Origin: a virus
Virus record (IMG/VR): IMGVR_UViG_3300029908_000059
Span: 1 to 40,852 of that record
Length of the DNA: 40,852 nt
Reading direction: 5' to 3' (one strand)
Shown: positions 14,670-22,426 of the stretch, piece by piece
Layout of the letters: every line of letters starts with the position of its first letter
Position numbering within the stretch: position 1 is the stretch's first letter
Notes under the pieces: model-generated
Seen by the model: the letters and a program-made list of their open reading frames with translations, nothing else
What the model was told of the DNA's origin: nothing
Databases searched by the model: none
Translations under genes and position numbers: made by a program

Positions 14670-15593
14670 ATGAGTGTAGTAATTAGAAAAGCATCACGAA
14701 AGAAGGCAAAGTTAAGGCTCGGTATTGCCGCACCGGGTGGCGCTGGTAAAACCATGGGGTCGCTTTTTCTCGCCTATGGCATCACCAAGGACTGGGATAA
14801 AATTGGCCTTATTGATACTGAAGAAGGATCGGGCGAGCTTTACGCCGGAACGCATAAAAACGGCGTAACCATTGGTGATTACCAATATTGCGGCATAAGC
14901 GCTCCCTACACTGTTGCAAAATATATTGACGCCATAAAGGCTATGGAGCAGGTTTGCGATGTGGTTATTATCGATAGCTTAAGCCATGCGTGGGCAGGCA
15001 CAGGCGGCTTGTTGGATAAGCAGGGAAAAATAGCGGACGCCTCTAAAAACTCTTACACCGCATGGCGCTTCGTAACCCCTGAGCATACTGCCTTAGTGGA
15101 TTCTTTATTACAGTCCCCACGCCATATTATCGCCACGATGCGCTCTAAGCAGGAATATGTGTTAGAGGCTGGTTCAAACGGCAAAATGGCGCCACGTAAA
15201 GTAGGTATGGCCCCTATTCAAAGGGATGGCATGGAGTACGAGTTCACCGTAATGTTTGACATTAATCAGGATGCTATTGCCACAGCTACAAAGGATCGCA
15301 CTGATTTGTTTTCCTCGACGGATGGCGCGGGACGCATTGAAAAGCGACAATTTGTAATAAGCCCTAAAATTGGTGAAGAATTGGCGGAATGGCTTAATAA
15401 GGGTGAAGAGTCATTAGATATGCTATGTGAAAAAATGGTGGCAGATATTAAAATAAGTACCGATTTAGAGGCTGCATTTCAAAAACATGCCGCTTTAATC
15501 CAACGTGTAAAAGATGAAAAGCCCGAATGGGCTGGACATATAACCCATTTATTTGAGGTTAGGAATCAAGAATTAAGTGCCGTGCCTACCTAA
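14670..15593 (+). CDS. AAA_24/Sak4-like RecA-fold ATPase
   Basis: 307 residues. Walker A APGGAGKT (21-28), Walker B VVIIDSLSHAW with Asp102, and MRSKQEYV as a later conserved strand. The type is PF13479 (AAA_24), which includes Sak4-like phage single-strand annealing ATPases. Here it is followed immediately by a DUF669-like protein, the usual SSB partner. Role: strand annealing in phage recombination. Confidence 0.85.
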   Translation: MSVVIRKASRKKAKLRLGIAAPGGAGKTMGSLFLAYGITKDWDKIGLIDTEEGSGELYAGTHKNGVTIGDYQYCGISAPYTVAKYIDAIKAMEQVCDVVIIDSLSHAWAGTGGLLDKQGKIADASKNSYTAWRFVTPEHTALVDSLLQSPRHIIATMRSKQEYVLEAGSNGKMAPRKVGMAPIQRDGMEYEFTVMFDINQDAIATATKDRTDLFSSTDGAGRIEKRQFVISPKIGEELAEWLNKGEESLDMLCEKMVADIKISTDLEAAFQKHAALIQRVKDEKPEWAGHITHLFEVRNQELSAVPT

Positions 15594-15639
15594 CTATAAT
15601 TAAATTTATTTAATAAACCAACTAACGAAAGGATTTTTT

Positions 15640-16170
15640 ATGAGTGAGAATTTACTTGCGGGAATTGATCTAACAAATGTTAAACCATCTGATGGATATA
15701 ATGCTCTTGCGCTAGGACAATATGTTGTAAGAATTGAGGGAACAGCAAGAAAGGCAGTTAAAGATACCTTTGATAAAGAAACTGGCTTGCCGAATCCTGA
15801 TAATGGCAAAAACCATTACCTACAATTAGTGCTCAAGGTTTATGGCGGCCCTAGCGATGGTCAGACTGAATTTGATAATTTAAATATATGGAATATAAAT
15901 CCTAACTACAGGGCTATGGCCGAAAAACAGCTCGTATCTGTTATGAAAGCTATAGGCGTTGATCAGCCTAATGATAAACTTTTTCATGGGAAATGGGCGC
16001 TTTTGGATGTAAAGCTTAATAGTAAAAACAAACTAACAAAATCTTATAGCGCATTACCACCATCAATGATTCCCAAGGATGCTCCTCCTGTTGCATCTCC
16101 TGCCCCCGCGCAGCCTATACAAACAGAGGCGACTCCATTGGCACAGCGCACACCAAGCTGGGCTAGTTAA
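15640..16170 (+). CDS. DUF669-like phage single-stranded DNA-binding protein
   Basis: 176 residues. GQYVVRIEGTARK, HYLQLVLKVYGGP, and FDNLNIWN are the OB-fold-like strands of DUF669 (PF05037). The tail is Pro/Ala-rich and ends TPSWAS. The family regularly accompanies AAA_24 recombinases and replaces cellular SSB. A rho-independent terminator follows directly. Confidence 0.82.
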   Translation: MSENLLAGIDLTNVKPSDGYNALALGQYVVRIEGTARKAVKDTFDKETGLPNPDNGKNHYLQLVLKVYGGPSDGQTEFDNLNIWNINPNYRAMAEKQLVSVMKAIGVDQPNDKLFHGKWALLDVKLNSKNKLTKSYSALPPSMIPKDAPPVASPAPAQPIQTEATPLAQRTPSWAS

Positions 16171-16175
16171 TAATG

Positions 16176-16204
16176 ATGGGGGTGTTTCGGCATCCCCATT
16201 TTTT
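16176..16204 (+). terminator. Rho-independent terminator after the SSB gene
   Basis: ATGGGGGTG (16176-16184) and CATCCCCAT (16191-16199) pair over 9 bp (one G-T) around loop TTTCGG, followed by a six-T run (16199-16204). It lies only 10 nt before the SF2 helicase start, so it should limit helicase expression. Confidence 0.85.
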
Positions 16205-16213
16205 CATATTTTT

Positions 16214-17914
16214 ATGAAACTTCGCCCCTATCAAAATAAAGTTATAGATGATTTCTATAATTATTATTCTACCGGAAATGGTAAGAATGGCATTCTTGTT
16301 CTGCCGACTGCGGCAGGGAAATCCATAATTTGTGGAAAACTTATTACTGATATAGTGAGAATATTCCCTAATCAGCGTGTATTGTTATTATCCCACGTCC
16401 GGGAATTAATATCCCAGAACCATTCTAAAATAATGCTTTGCTGGCCTGAAGCTCCTGCTGGTATTTACTCTGCAGGCCTTAATAAACGACAATCTCACCA
16501 TCCTATTGTGAGTGCTTCAATACAAAGCGTTTATAAAAAAGCTAATATGCTGGGCCATAGAGATTTGGTTTTTATAGATGAAAGCCATTTACTTAATAGC
16601 GAAGGAATTGGAATGTATAGGCATCTCCTTAAAGAGATGATGATTATAAATCCAAAACTTAAAGTATGCGGATTAACCGCAACCCCATATCGAATGGATA
16701 GCGGCCCTCTTACTGCCGGAGAAAATGCACTATTTAATGATATAATATCGGAAATATTCATTTCAGATCTACTCGATGAGGGCTATTTAACCCCGCCCAT
16801 CAGCAAAGCCTCCCTAGCTCAAGCCGATATGGAGGGTGTGAAGCGCACGGCAGGCGAGTTTAATATTAAGCAAATGGCCGAGCGATTTGACCAAAAAGCA
16901 TTTATGAATGCGGCCTTGGATTCAGATTTGCCTTATTTTGCCGATCGTAAATGCATAGCTTTATTTTGCCCTACAATTGAAAACGCACAGCATGTTGCCG
17001 AAGGCATGGTGGCGCGAGGTATTGCTTGCGAAGTCATTCATGGCGACATGGGATTAATTGAGCGTGAGGACAAATTAGAACGATTCCGAAATGGACAATT
17101 AAGAGCACTGGCCAGCGTCGGCGTGATTACCACGGGAACGGATATACCCGGCATTGATTGTATTGTGCTTTTACGTGCTACCGAATCGCCGGGGCTTTAC
17201 CAGCAAATAGTAGGGCGTGGATTTCGCGTGGTTTATGCCGAGGGTTATGATTTAGAGACAAAAGAAGGACGATTAAGTTCCATTCGTAATGGCCCTAAAC
17301 CTAACTTTTTAATTTTAGACCATGGGGCCAACATAGAGCGTCATGGCGCTATCACGCATGTGGAAAAACCAAAAGCACGCGTGAAAGGTGAAAGGCGTGC
17401 AATTTTAAAGGCCGATGTTCGTATCTGTGACTTTTGCCGCTCTTGCTGGCCAATGGAAGTGACTGTTTGCGGCACCTGTATGATGGAGTTAGTAGATAAG
17501 CGTGACATGACGGCGAATTTAAGCATCAATGCCAGTAACGCAGATATTATGGGGACGCCATTTAGCCGAGGTGAAAAAGCGGAATGGTTTGGGGTGGATG
17601 AGGTTCAGTATAGTTCTCATCTAAAAAAGGGCGGTACAGAATCTTTTAAGGTAACTTATCATTGTGGGATTATGCAATTCAATGAATGGTTAAAGCCTAG
17701 TGTAACTTCCCGCTGGTTAAAATGGTGGAAAGATAGGAATAGCGATATAGCAGTAGCAGTAAATATAAGAGATGCATTGCATGATTCAGTTTTATTAAAA
17801 AGACCATCTAGCGTTCTCGTTTTCAAAAACAAACAAGGTTATTATGAGGTAATGGATTATGAGTTTAACAAATCAACAAAAGCACACACTGGAAGCATTG
17901 CAACAACTGCTTAA
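16214..17914 (+). CDS. SF2 DEAD/DEAH-type helicase
   Basis: 566 residues from ATG 16214 (family start MKLRPYQNKVI). The frame is open upstream to 16079, but that part overlaps the SSB gene and the terminator. Walker A PTAAGKS (31-37), motif II IDESH, motif III GLTATPYR, motif V/VI TTGTDIPGID and QIVGRGFR. A Cys cluster (CDFCRSCWPMEVTVCGTC) in the C-terminal half is likely a zinc site. Similar phage helicases act in replication or recombination. The ribosome site is poor. Confidence 0.9.
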   Translation: MKLRPYQNKVIDDFYNYYSTGNGKNGILVLPTAAGKSIICGKLITDIVRIFPNQRVLLLSHVRELISQNHSKIMLCWPEAPAGIYSAGLNKRQSHHPIVSASIQSVYKKANMLGHRDLVFIDESHLLNSEGIGMYRHLLKEMMIINPKLKVCGLTATPYRMDSGPLTAGENALFNDIISEIFISDLLDEGYLTPPISKASLAQADMEGVKRTAGEFNIKQMAERFDQKAFMNAALDSDLPYFADRKCIALFCPTIENAQHVAEGMVARGIACEVIHGDMGLIEREDKLERFRNGQLRALASVGVITTGTDIPGIDCIVLLRATESPGLYQQIVGRGFRVVYAEGYDLETKEGRLSSIRNGPKPNFLILDHGANIERHGAITHVEKPKARVKGERRAILKADVRICDFCRSCWPMEVTVCGTCMMELVDKRDMTANLSINASNADIMGTPFSRGEKAEWFGVDEVQYSSHLKKGGTESFKVTYHCGIMQFNEWLKPSVTSRWLKWWKDRNSDIAVAVNIRDALHDSVLLKRPSSVLVFKNKQGYYEVMDYEFNKSTKAHTGSIATTA

Positions 17915-18080
17915 GGCATCGCAAGATGTCATTGCGGCATTTAATTCTGATAAAGGATGTTTAACGTGTAAAAATTACTTATTCCCGCATTGCCAGCTTA
18001 TTGGCATGACGCCACCCGCCCATGTTATTAAGGACGGATGCAATGCCTACGAGATTGATCCCACTTCTCCGCCTTTTTGA
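17859..18080 (+). CDS. Small Cys-containing hypothetical protein
   Basis: 73 residues, beginning MSLTNQQKHTLEALQQLLKA. CLTCKNYLFPHCQ and a later Cys (DGCNAYE) could bind a metal, like short phage proteins that end in CxxY motifs. It overlaps the helicase end by 56 nt and, at its own 3' end, the convergent nuclease gene (18028-18396) by 53 nt. Confidence 0.6.
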   Translation: MSLTNQQKHTLEALQQLLKASQDVIAAFNSDKGCLTCKNYLFPHCQLIGMTPPAHVIKDGCNAYEIDPTSPPF

Positions 18081-18396
18081 TTAGGGATAATAATTCTTCT
18101 ACGGAATGAAAAACTATATAAATCCCGCCATTTTTTTCTACTACATATTTCTGGTGGATCTTCTGGCTTTGTCTTTGTACAGCATTCCCGGTTTTAGCCT
18201 CTAGCTCAGTGTGCGTGCCAAAAGGCTGCAGGACTAAAAGTATATCCCCAGACCCCTTTTTTCCAAATGTAACCCACCCCCTGGACTGTGTTTTTGTCCC
18301 ACCTGTATTATTGAGCCACGCCGAATAGCCAGCTTTTGCCAAAGCCACGAGTGCTTCATGAACAAGCTTCGTATGCTTTTCATTATTGATTGGCAT
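18028..18396 (-). CDS. VRR-NUC-like PD-(D/E)XK nuclease
   Basis: 122 residues. The core is GSGDILLV (Asp51) and ELEAKTG (Glu66, Lys68) followed by RQSQKIHQKYV, the pattern of VRR-NUC (PF08774) endonucleases. In phages these act as Holliday-junction or branched-DNA resolvases. It overlaps the HTH gene by 14 nt, so it is co-transcribed with the candidate repressor, in the opposite direction to the rest of the recombination genes. Confidence 0.8.
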   Translation of the reverse strand: MPINNEKHTKLVHEALVALAKAGYSAWLNNTGGTKTQSRGWVTFGKKGSGDILLVLQPFGTHTELEAKTGNAVQRQSQKIHQKYVVEKNGGIYIVFHSVEELLSLIKKAEKWDQSRRHCIRP

Positions 18397-18619
18397 TTTT
18401 AAGAAAATCCGCCGCTTTAACTTTTCCTTTAGAAAAGTCCTCTATAACCTTAAGCCAATAGGGGCGTGGCATAACACCCTGTTCCCAGTAACCTATAGTG
18501 CGCTGAGATTTGATAATACGGGCATCCGTAGGGAATATAACGGCAGCATGGTCTTCTAGGTCAGCGCCGATCTCTTCCTGTGATTTTTTAAGCTTAGTTC
18601 TAAATGTTTTAAAGTCCAT
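18383..18619 (-). CDS. HTH regulator, candidate CI-like repressor
   Basis: 78 residues. FRTKLKKSQEEIGADLED and SQRTIGYWEQGVMPRPYW fit an XRE/Cro-type helix-turn-helix. There is no C-terminal peptidase domain, so it would not be a classical self-cleaving CI. It is divergent from the early genes. The palindrome at 18689 lies in the divergent region, and two more copies control downstream sub-operons, making this gene the best candidate repressor. There is no Shine-Dalgarno; see the promoter at 18626. Confidence 0.72.
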   Translation of the reverse strand: MDFKTFRTKLKKSQEEIGADLEDHAAVIFPTDARIIKSQRTIGYWEQGVMPRPYWLKVIEDFSKGKVKAADFLKNANQ

Positions 18620-18625
18620 GTGCCG

Positions 18626-18654
18626 ATAATAACGGAATATTAAGGAAAAGGCAA
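18626..18654 (-). promoter_or_regulatory. Promoter giving a leaderless repressor transcript
   Basis: On the minus strand TTGCCT (18654-18649), 17-nt spacer, TATTAT (18631-18626). The predicted transcription start falls at about 18619, the A of the ATG, and there is no Shine-Dalgarno. This resembles the leaderless repressor mRNA of lambda PRM. Confidence 0.55.
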
Positions 18655-18680
18655 AGCAAAAAGAATGCTAAAAATAGTTA

Positions 18681-18709
18681 TGGACAATAGCAATTTAATT
18701 GCTTATAGT
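18681..18709 (+). promoter_or_regulatory. Promoter with palindromic operator, copy 3
   Basis: TGGACA (18681-18686), 17-nt spacer, TATAGT (18704-18709), with AGCAATTTAATTGCT at 18689-18703. It drives the rightward accessory operon (18744 on) and lies in the divergent region upstream of the HTH gene. Confidence 0.72.
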
Positions 18710-18743
18710 GGTGAAACTAGATAACAAACGAAAGAACAAACCA

Positions 18744-18908
18744 ATGATACTATCTGAATTACACGATCAACGAAACGCAGCAATTAGACGGCGCAAATAT
18801 GACAAATTTATTGCTTTTCTTGCTATTTCACCAGCCCTTTCTATTCTAACTATTATTGCAATAGTTAGCATATTTTGGATTTCACTCTTTTGGATGGTAG
18901 GTTTATGA
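18744..18908 (+). CDS. Small membrane protein
   Basis: 54 residues from ATG 18744: a basic N-terminus (LHDQRNAAIRRRKYDKF) and one or two hydrophobic segments (IAFLAISPALSILTIIAI, FWISLFWMVGL). First gene behind operator copy 3. The leader contains AACGAAAGAACAAACC, a relative of the repeated leader at 14355. The stop overlaps the next start (ATGA). Confidence 0.6.
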   Translation: MILSELHDQRNAAIRRRKYDKFIAFLAISPALSILTIIAIVSIFWISLFWMVGL

Positions 18909-19207
18909 ATAGTATTAATCCACGCTCTTGGCCGCAGCATGAAAAAGAGAAAATCTATAACGATATAGGAAATCCCATGGATACAGAAAACATCATAACC
19001 ACATTAGAGCATGCCATTCAGCTTTTAGATATTGCTCGCATGGGGCATATATTAAATCCCGATGAGATGCAGCAAAGCCTTCATGAAATGCGCCTTGTGA
19101 GAAAAGAACTTATTTTACTGAATGGGCAAGAAAAGCAGAGAAAATACCAAGAACAAAGATTACAAATTAAAAGTCAAAATAACTTTGTAGAAATGGGAAG
19201 AGAATGA
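18905..19207 (+). CDS. Hypothetical helical protein
   Basis: 100 residues from ATG 18905. Charged and helical (MDTENIITTLEHAIQLLDIA, LHEMRLVRKELILLNGQE). Coupled to both neighbours by ATGA overlaps. No function recognised. Confidence 0.55.
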   Translation: MNSINPRSWPQHEKEKIYNDIGNPMDTENIITTLEHAIQLLDIARMGHILNPDEMQQSLHEMRLVRKELILLNGQEKQRKYQEQRLQIKSQNNFVEMGRE

Positions 19208-19740
19208 ACGATATTTTATACGCTTATTTCTTGTTACAAATTCCTTTTAAGGCATTCGCATATAGAGCGCGCGGCGGGGCTATTCCTTTAGGATCAACCA
19301 CCTTAGCACGTATAGTGTTTTGGGGATTGCCGTATTCTATTGATGGGGCAGTATTTGCGTATTTGTTAAATATACGCGCTGATTTTATTGTTCCTATGGC
19401 CATCTTATCTGTGATTACAGCATGGTTTGCAGCAATGGTTCAGCATTCTAAATGGCAAAGCCCTAGCTGGCATAACTATGTAATAATGGGAACAATAACA
19501 ACTGGCATGCTTACTATAATGCTATCGCCATTTTTATATTTTAATCCAAACATAATGATGTTTCTGCCGTTAGGAATGCTAGGTACATTTGCATCATGGC
19601 TTGGGTACAAAATGAAAGGTGGATTAAAGCTTTTCGGGATCCAATGGTGTGTGCCAAGCGATTCATCATGGGAAGAGTTTTATATAGGTGCAATGCCGTT
19701 TGGCATAGTTATTGCGGCAATAGGATTTTATTTAATATGA
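19204..19740 (+). CDS. Multi-pass membrane protein
   Basis: 178 residues with four or five hydrophobic segments (IVFWGLPYSIDGAVFAYLL, FIVPMAILSVITAWFAAMV, TITTGMLTIMLSPFLYF, IMMFLPLGMLGTFASWLG, FGIVIAAIGFYLI). Such proteins occur in the accessory region of several phages. Start and stop overlap neighbours by 4 nt. No function recognised; superinfection exclusion is conceivable but not supported by a motif. Confidence 0.65.
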   Translation: MNDILYAYFLLQIPFKAFAYRARGGAIPLGSTTLARIVFWGLPYSIDGAVFAYLLNIRADFIVPMAILSVITAWFAAMVQHSKWQSPSWHNYVIMGTITTGMLTIMLSPFLYFNPNIMMFLPLGMLGTFASWLGYKMKGGLKLFGIQWCVPSDSSWEEFYIGAMPFGIVIAAIGFYLI

Positions 19741-19877
19741 CCGATTCAGATGAAATAACTAGAAAGGGAAGCGTGATGGTTGCATTGGTTTACACCACCA
19801 CATTACTTGCTTTGGTTTCAGTCGGGCTATGGGCAGGCAGAGTGAATTACGAGCACGCGATTAAGAATTTGAGATAG
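19737..19877 (+). CDS. Small single-pass membrane protein
   Basis: 46 residues, MTDSDEITRKGSVMVALVY then a hydrophobic stretch (TTLLALVSVGLWAG) and a short basic tail. ATGA overlap with the preceding membrane protein gene suggests they work together. No function recognised. Confidence 0.55.
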   Translation: MTDSDEITRKGSVMVALVYTTTLLALVSVGLWAGRVNYEHAIKNLR

Positions 19878-19901
19878 TAAAACCAACAAAGGGTTCTGAA
19901 C

Positions 19902-20153
19902 ATGATTAAGGCGGCGGCTATAAAAATTGGTGATGTTATTCACACTTTACCTGCGCCTAATAGACATCATCATATCATTGCCCAAATAGGGGAGACATCA
20001 AACGGTCTGCTTATTGCCAGAGGCACACAGGGCTTTATAGACGACGAAGGTGAGTTCTATGACCGCGTATCAGCCGGAGAACATGCTTTGCGCTGTGGCC
20101 AGATAAGAGAACTTGATAATGCACCACAACTTTTCTCGGAGGATTTATGGTAG
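19902..20153 (+). CDS. Conserved phage protein of unknown function
   Basis: 83 residues. IKIGDVIHTLPAPNRHHHII, GTQGFIDDEGEFYDR and LFSEDLW resemble a small protein often seen in phage accessory regions near methyltransferases. His-rich segment at 25-30. No biochemical role recognised. Overlaps the next gene by 7 nt. Confidence 0.6.
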   Translation: MIKAAAIKIGDVIHTLPAPNRHHHIIAQIGETSNGLLIARGTQGFIDDEGEFYDRVSAGEHALRCGQIRELDNAPQLFSEDLW

Positions 20154-20350
20154 ATAGCAACGATTCGCTGATTGAGTGCCGCAGGGATTTTGAGGCGTGG
20201 GCTAAATCCAGAAGCCTTGACGTTCACCCCTATATGAACTCATGGACAGAAAAAGTTGATTATCAGCATAGTCACATAAACGCGATGTGGGACGGCTGGC
20301 AGGCCGCTTGGGAACTTCAGGACGCGCGAGTGAAAGGATGCATGGCATGA
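20147..20350 (+). CDS. Small phage accessory protein
   Basis: 67 residues: FEAWAKSRSLDVHPYMNSW and INAMWDGWQAAWELQD follow a pattern common in Ea22-like accessory proteins (an F..W motif and a later W..WQAA). GGAGG lies just upstream of the start, and the stop overlaps the next ATG. The gene at 21183 contains a similar arrangement. Confidence 0.55.
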   Translation: MVDSNDSLIECRRDFEAWAKSRSLDVHPYMNSWTEKVDYQHSHINAMWDGWQAAWELQDARVKGCMA

Positions 20351-20514
20351 ACGATATGATAGGGAGACTACAAAAGCTGGCAGACCATCTTGAGGACTTA
20401 GACAGCGCCAGTGGTGAAGCCAAGTTATTGCGCGAGGCAGTAAAGAAAATTGAGAGCATGGAAGATGCCATGATGGCAATGTCCGACAGTTTGGGAGTAA
20501 TGGCAAATGAGTGA
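20347..20514 (+). CDS. Small helical protein
   Basis: 55 residues from ATG 20347 (ATGA overlap with the preceding gene): MNDMIGRLQKLADHLEDLDS, then KLLREAVKKIESMEDAMMAM. A likely coiled coil. No function recognised. Confidence 0.5.
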   Translation: MNDMIGRLQKLADHLEDLDSASGEAKLLREAVKKIESMEDAMMAMSDSLGVMANE

Positions 20515-21178
20515 TCAAACATTGATAGAGTTAAAAGCCGCCGCACAGGCAGTTATTGACCGCTGGGATAGCCCTAGCTGGAAAGATTTACCCGCGACAG
20601 CCGATTACATTCACAGGCTTCGCAAGGCTATGGGAGATGCCGGAAACGGGGCAGTGAAAAGCAGTAAGGAGCAAGCAGAACCTGAGATTGTTCCTAAATC
20701 CGCTGGGTTAGAGTCAGGGTGCGCTCAGCCATCTCCCGCCAATCAAACATTGAATCAGGAAGCTTTAGAACGCTCCTTAATATGTCTAAATGCGGAACAT
20801 GCTGGTGTAGCAAAACACGCCATTAAGACGTACTTGGCGGCGCTCCCTAGTGAGATATTAGATAACAACATGCAAGAGCGTCAAATCTCTCTTTGCCAAG
20901 CATTATATCCAGAGGGAATAAAACATCCCCAGCAATCTGAATGGTGGTACATGATTGAAAGGGTAAGGGATCTTGCATTATGCTATGAGTTGCTCGAGGT
21001 CAGAAGTGAGATACCGGTAATTCACCCGGCCCTCGCTAATGCTGCCGAGATACTCACCAACTTTAAAGGCGAAGGCAATAAGCTGGAAGAATGGCAGGCC
21101 TGTTACGCAAAGCTGTTTAAGCAGATGAATGACATTTGCATGTCTATCCGCTTAACGCCCAACAACGCTAGGGATTGA
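20507..21178 (+). CDS. Ea22-like mosaic accessory protein
   Basis: 223 residues. The N-terminal segment (LIELKAAAQAVIDRWDSPSW) recurs in many phage accessory proteins. A low-complexity linker (about 60-85) separates it from a C-terminal helical domain. The build suggests domain shuffling. No catalytic motif. Confidence 0.5.
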   Translation: MSDQTLIELKAAAQAVIDRWDSPSWKDLPATADYIHRLRKAMGDAGNGAVKSSKEQAEPEIVPKSAGLESGCAQPSPANQTLNQEALERSLICLNAEHAGVAKHAIKTYLAALPSEILDNNMQERQISLCQALYPEGIKHPQQSEWWYMIERVRDLALCYELLEVRSEIPVIHPALANAAEILTNFKGEGNKLEEWQACYAKLFKQMNDICMSIRLTPNNARD

Positions 21179-21182
21179 TTTT

Positions 21183-21542
21183 ATGAAAACACATGAAGAA
21201 CTATGTAAATCCGGCGAAATTCACGGTAGCGAATACGACCGCCGGAAACAATCCGGCACGGATAGCCCGCTCCGAGAAGCCTTCGAGAAATGGTATAAAG
21301 AGACGTATGTTGGAGCAACGCCTGATTACAACAAGGCTTTTTCTGATGCGATTTTTGAGGGTTGGAAAGGCGCTCACCGTGAATATCAGGTAGATATGAG
21401 AGAAGTGAATTTCCAATGCGTTCAAGGGTGGCTTTCGGAAGCTAAACAACTGCTACGGGACGCTCTGGCCGTAATGAACGCCGCTTCCGTAGGGCATAAA
21501 ACACAGGAAGCAGTTGAACACTTTTTAGAGGAGGATTTATGA
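21183..21542 (+). CDS. Phage accessory protein
   Basis: 119 residues. REAFEKWYKETYV...NKAFSDAIFEGWKGAHREY is the F..W / W.ga pattern also seen at 20147. C-terminal half helical. AGGGA precedes the ATG; the stop overlaps the next gene. No function recognised. Confidence 0.5.
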   Translation: MKTHEELCKSGEIHGSEYDRRKQSGTDSPLREAFEKWYKETYVGATPDYNKAFSDAIFEGWKGAHREYQVDMREVNFQCVQGWLSEAKQLLRDALAVMNAASVGHKTQEAVEHFLEEDL

Positions 21543-21802
21543 GCAAGAGCACTGGCCCACACCCAGACCCACAGGCAGATGAACCGCAAATTGAATTGCT
21601 TAAAGAAGATGACGAAACCACGGCACGGCGCTATGCCAAGGAAGCGGGCGATGCTGCGATTCTCTTGGGTATTGCGCTAACCGCCCTAGATAAAATCGCA
21701 AGCGATAGCAGCATGGTGACAGAACGAGATTGCGCCAACCATGCGAAAGAGACATTGGCCGAAATTGAACGCTTGAAAACCACAGGTAGCCCCAATGGGT
21801 AA
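21539..21802 (+). CDS. Hypothetical phage protein
   Basis: 87 residues, a Pro-rich start (GPHPDPQADEPQIELLKEDD) and a helical remainder. GAGGA just upstream; overlaps both neighbours by a few bases. The stretch GCAAATTGAATTGCTTAAA within it resembles the operators but has no -35 box, so I do not call it one. Confidence 0.5.
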   Translation: MSKSTGPHPDPQADEPQIELLKEDDETTARRYAKEAGDAAILLGIALTALDKIASDSSMVTERDCANHAKETLAEIERLKTTGSPNG

Positions 21803-22256
21803 GAACCGGATAGGCATGGACATTTGTAAACAAAAGTGGGAACAAGGCAAGATTTCATTGCCCAAGAATTTTACGGGAGATATTACAGAAGAGATGCACA
21901 AGAAGGCATTTGCTTCAGCCAAAAAAGAATACGAATTGGTAAACGAATACCCATATAGCGAAGAGGCATTGCTATCAGCCGTCACTTGGTATCGTCTATA
22001 TGTAAATCACATGCTGAGTTCATCCCAACCGGTGCGGGAATACATTGAAGATAAGAAGCCAGAATATAAGCTTAATGCCGATTATCTGAATAACTTACAG
22101 GTAGATTCTTTAAATGAATTTCTTAACCTTGTTAAGCATGGGGCAAAATCTATAGATATTCATGTTCGCAAGGACGCCAAGGAATATAGCTTCCAAGCTG
22201 ATTTTCTAAAGTATCTTAAGTCACCAACCGACAATCATATAGAAGGCCAGTCATGA
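21795..22256 (+). CDS. Hypothetical phage protein
   Basis: 153 residues, charged and mostly helical (EEMHKKAFASAKKEYELVNE, YPYSEEALLSAVTWYRLYVN). Starts 8 nt inside the preceding gene and ends in an ATGA overlap with the next. No domain recognised. Confidence 0.5.
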   Translation: MGKNRIGMDICKQKWEQGKISLPKNFTGDITEEMHKKAFASAKKEYELVNEYPYSEEALLSAVTWYRLYVNHMLSSSQPVREYIEDKKPEYKLNADYLNNLQVDSLNEFLNLVKHGAKSIDIHVRKDAKEYSFQADFLKYLKSPTDNHIEGQS

Positions 22257-22426
22257 AACTATTTGTTTATGAAATTCCACCAATGAAATCATACTTTAAG
22301 TCAAGATATTTCTTTAGTGAGTTTCACGATATTAAACGTGAATATTTTACGCCTGAATCTAAATGCATTGGGTTTGTGGAAGTAAGGCCATTAACTGAAT
22401 CGGAAGATGGGGCCAGCAATGTTTAG
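22253..22426 (+). CDS. Small hypothetical protein
   Basis: 57 residues: MKLFVYEIPPMKSYFKSRYF, then REYFTPESKCIGFVEV. A compact alpha/beta pattern, coupled to the preceding gene by an ATGA overlap. No function recognised. Confidence 0.5.
   Translation: MKLFVYEIPPMKSYFKSRYFFSEFHDIKREYFTPESKCIGFVEVRPLTESEDGASNV

Noticed and set aside
21594-21612. GCAAATTGAATTGCTTAAA, similar to the AGCAATTWAATTGCT operator
   Set aside because: It is inside a coding sequence, the left half is imperfect and there is no -35 box at the right distance.
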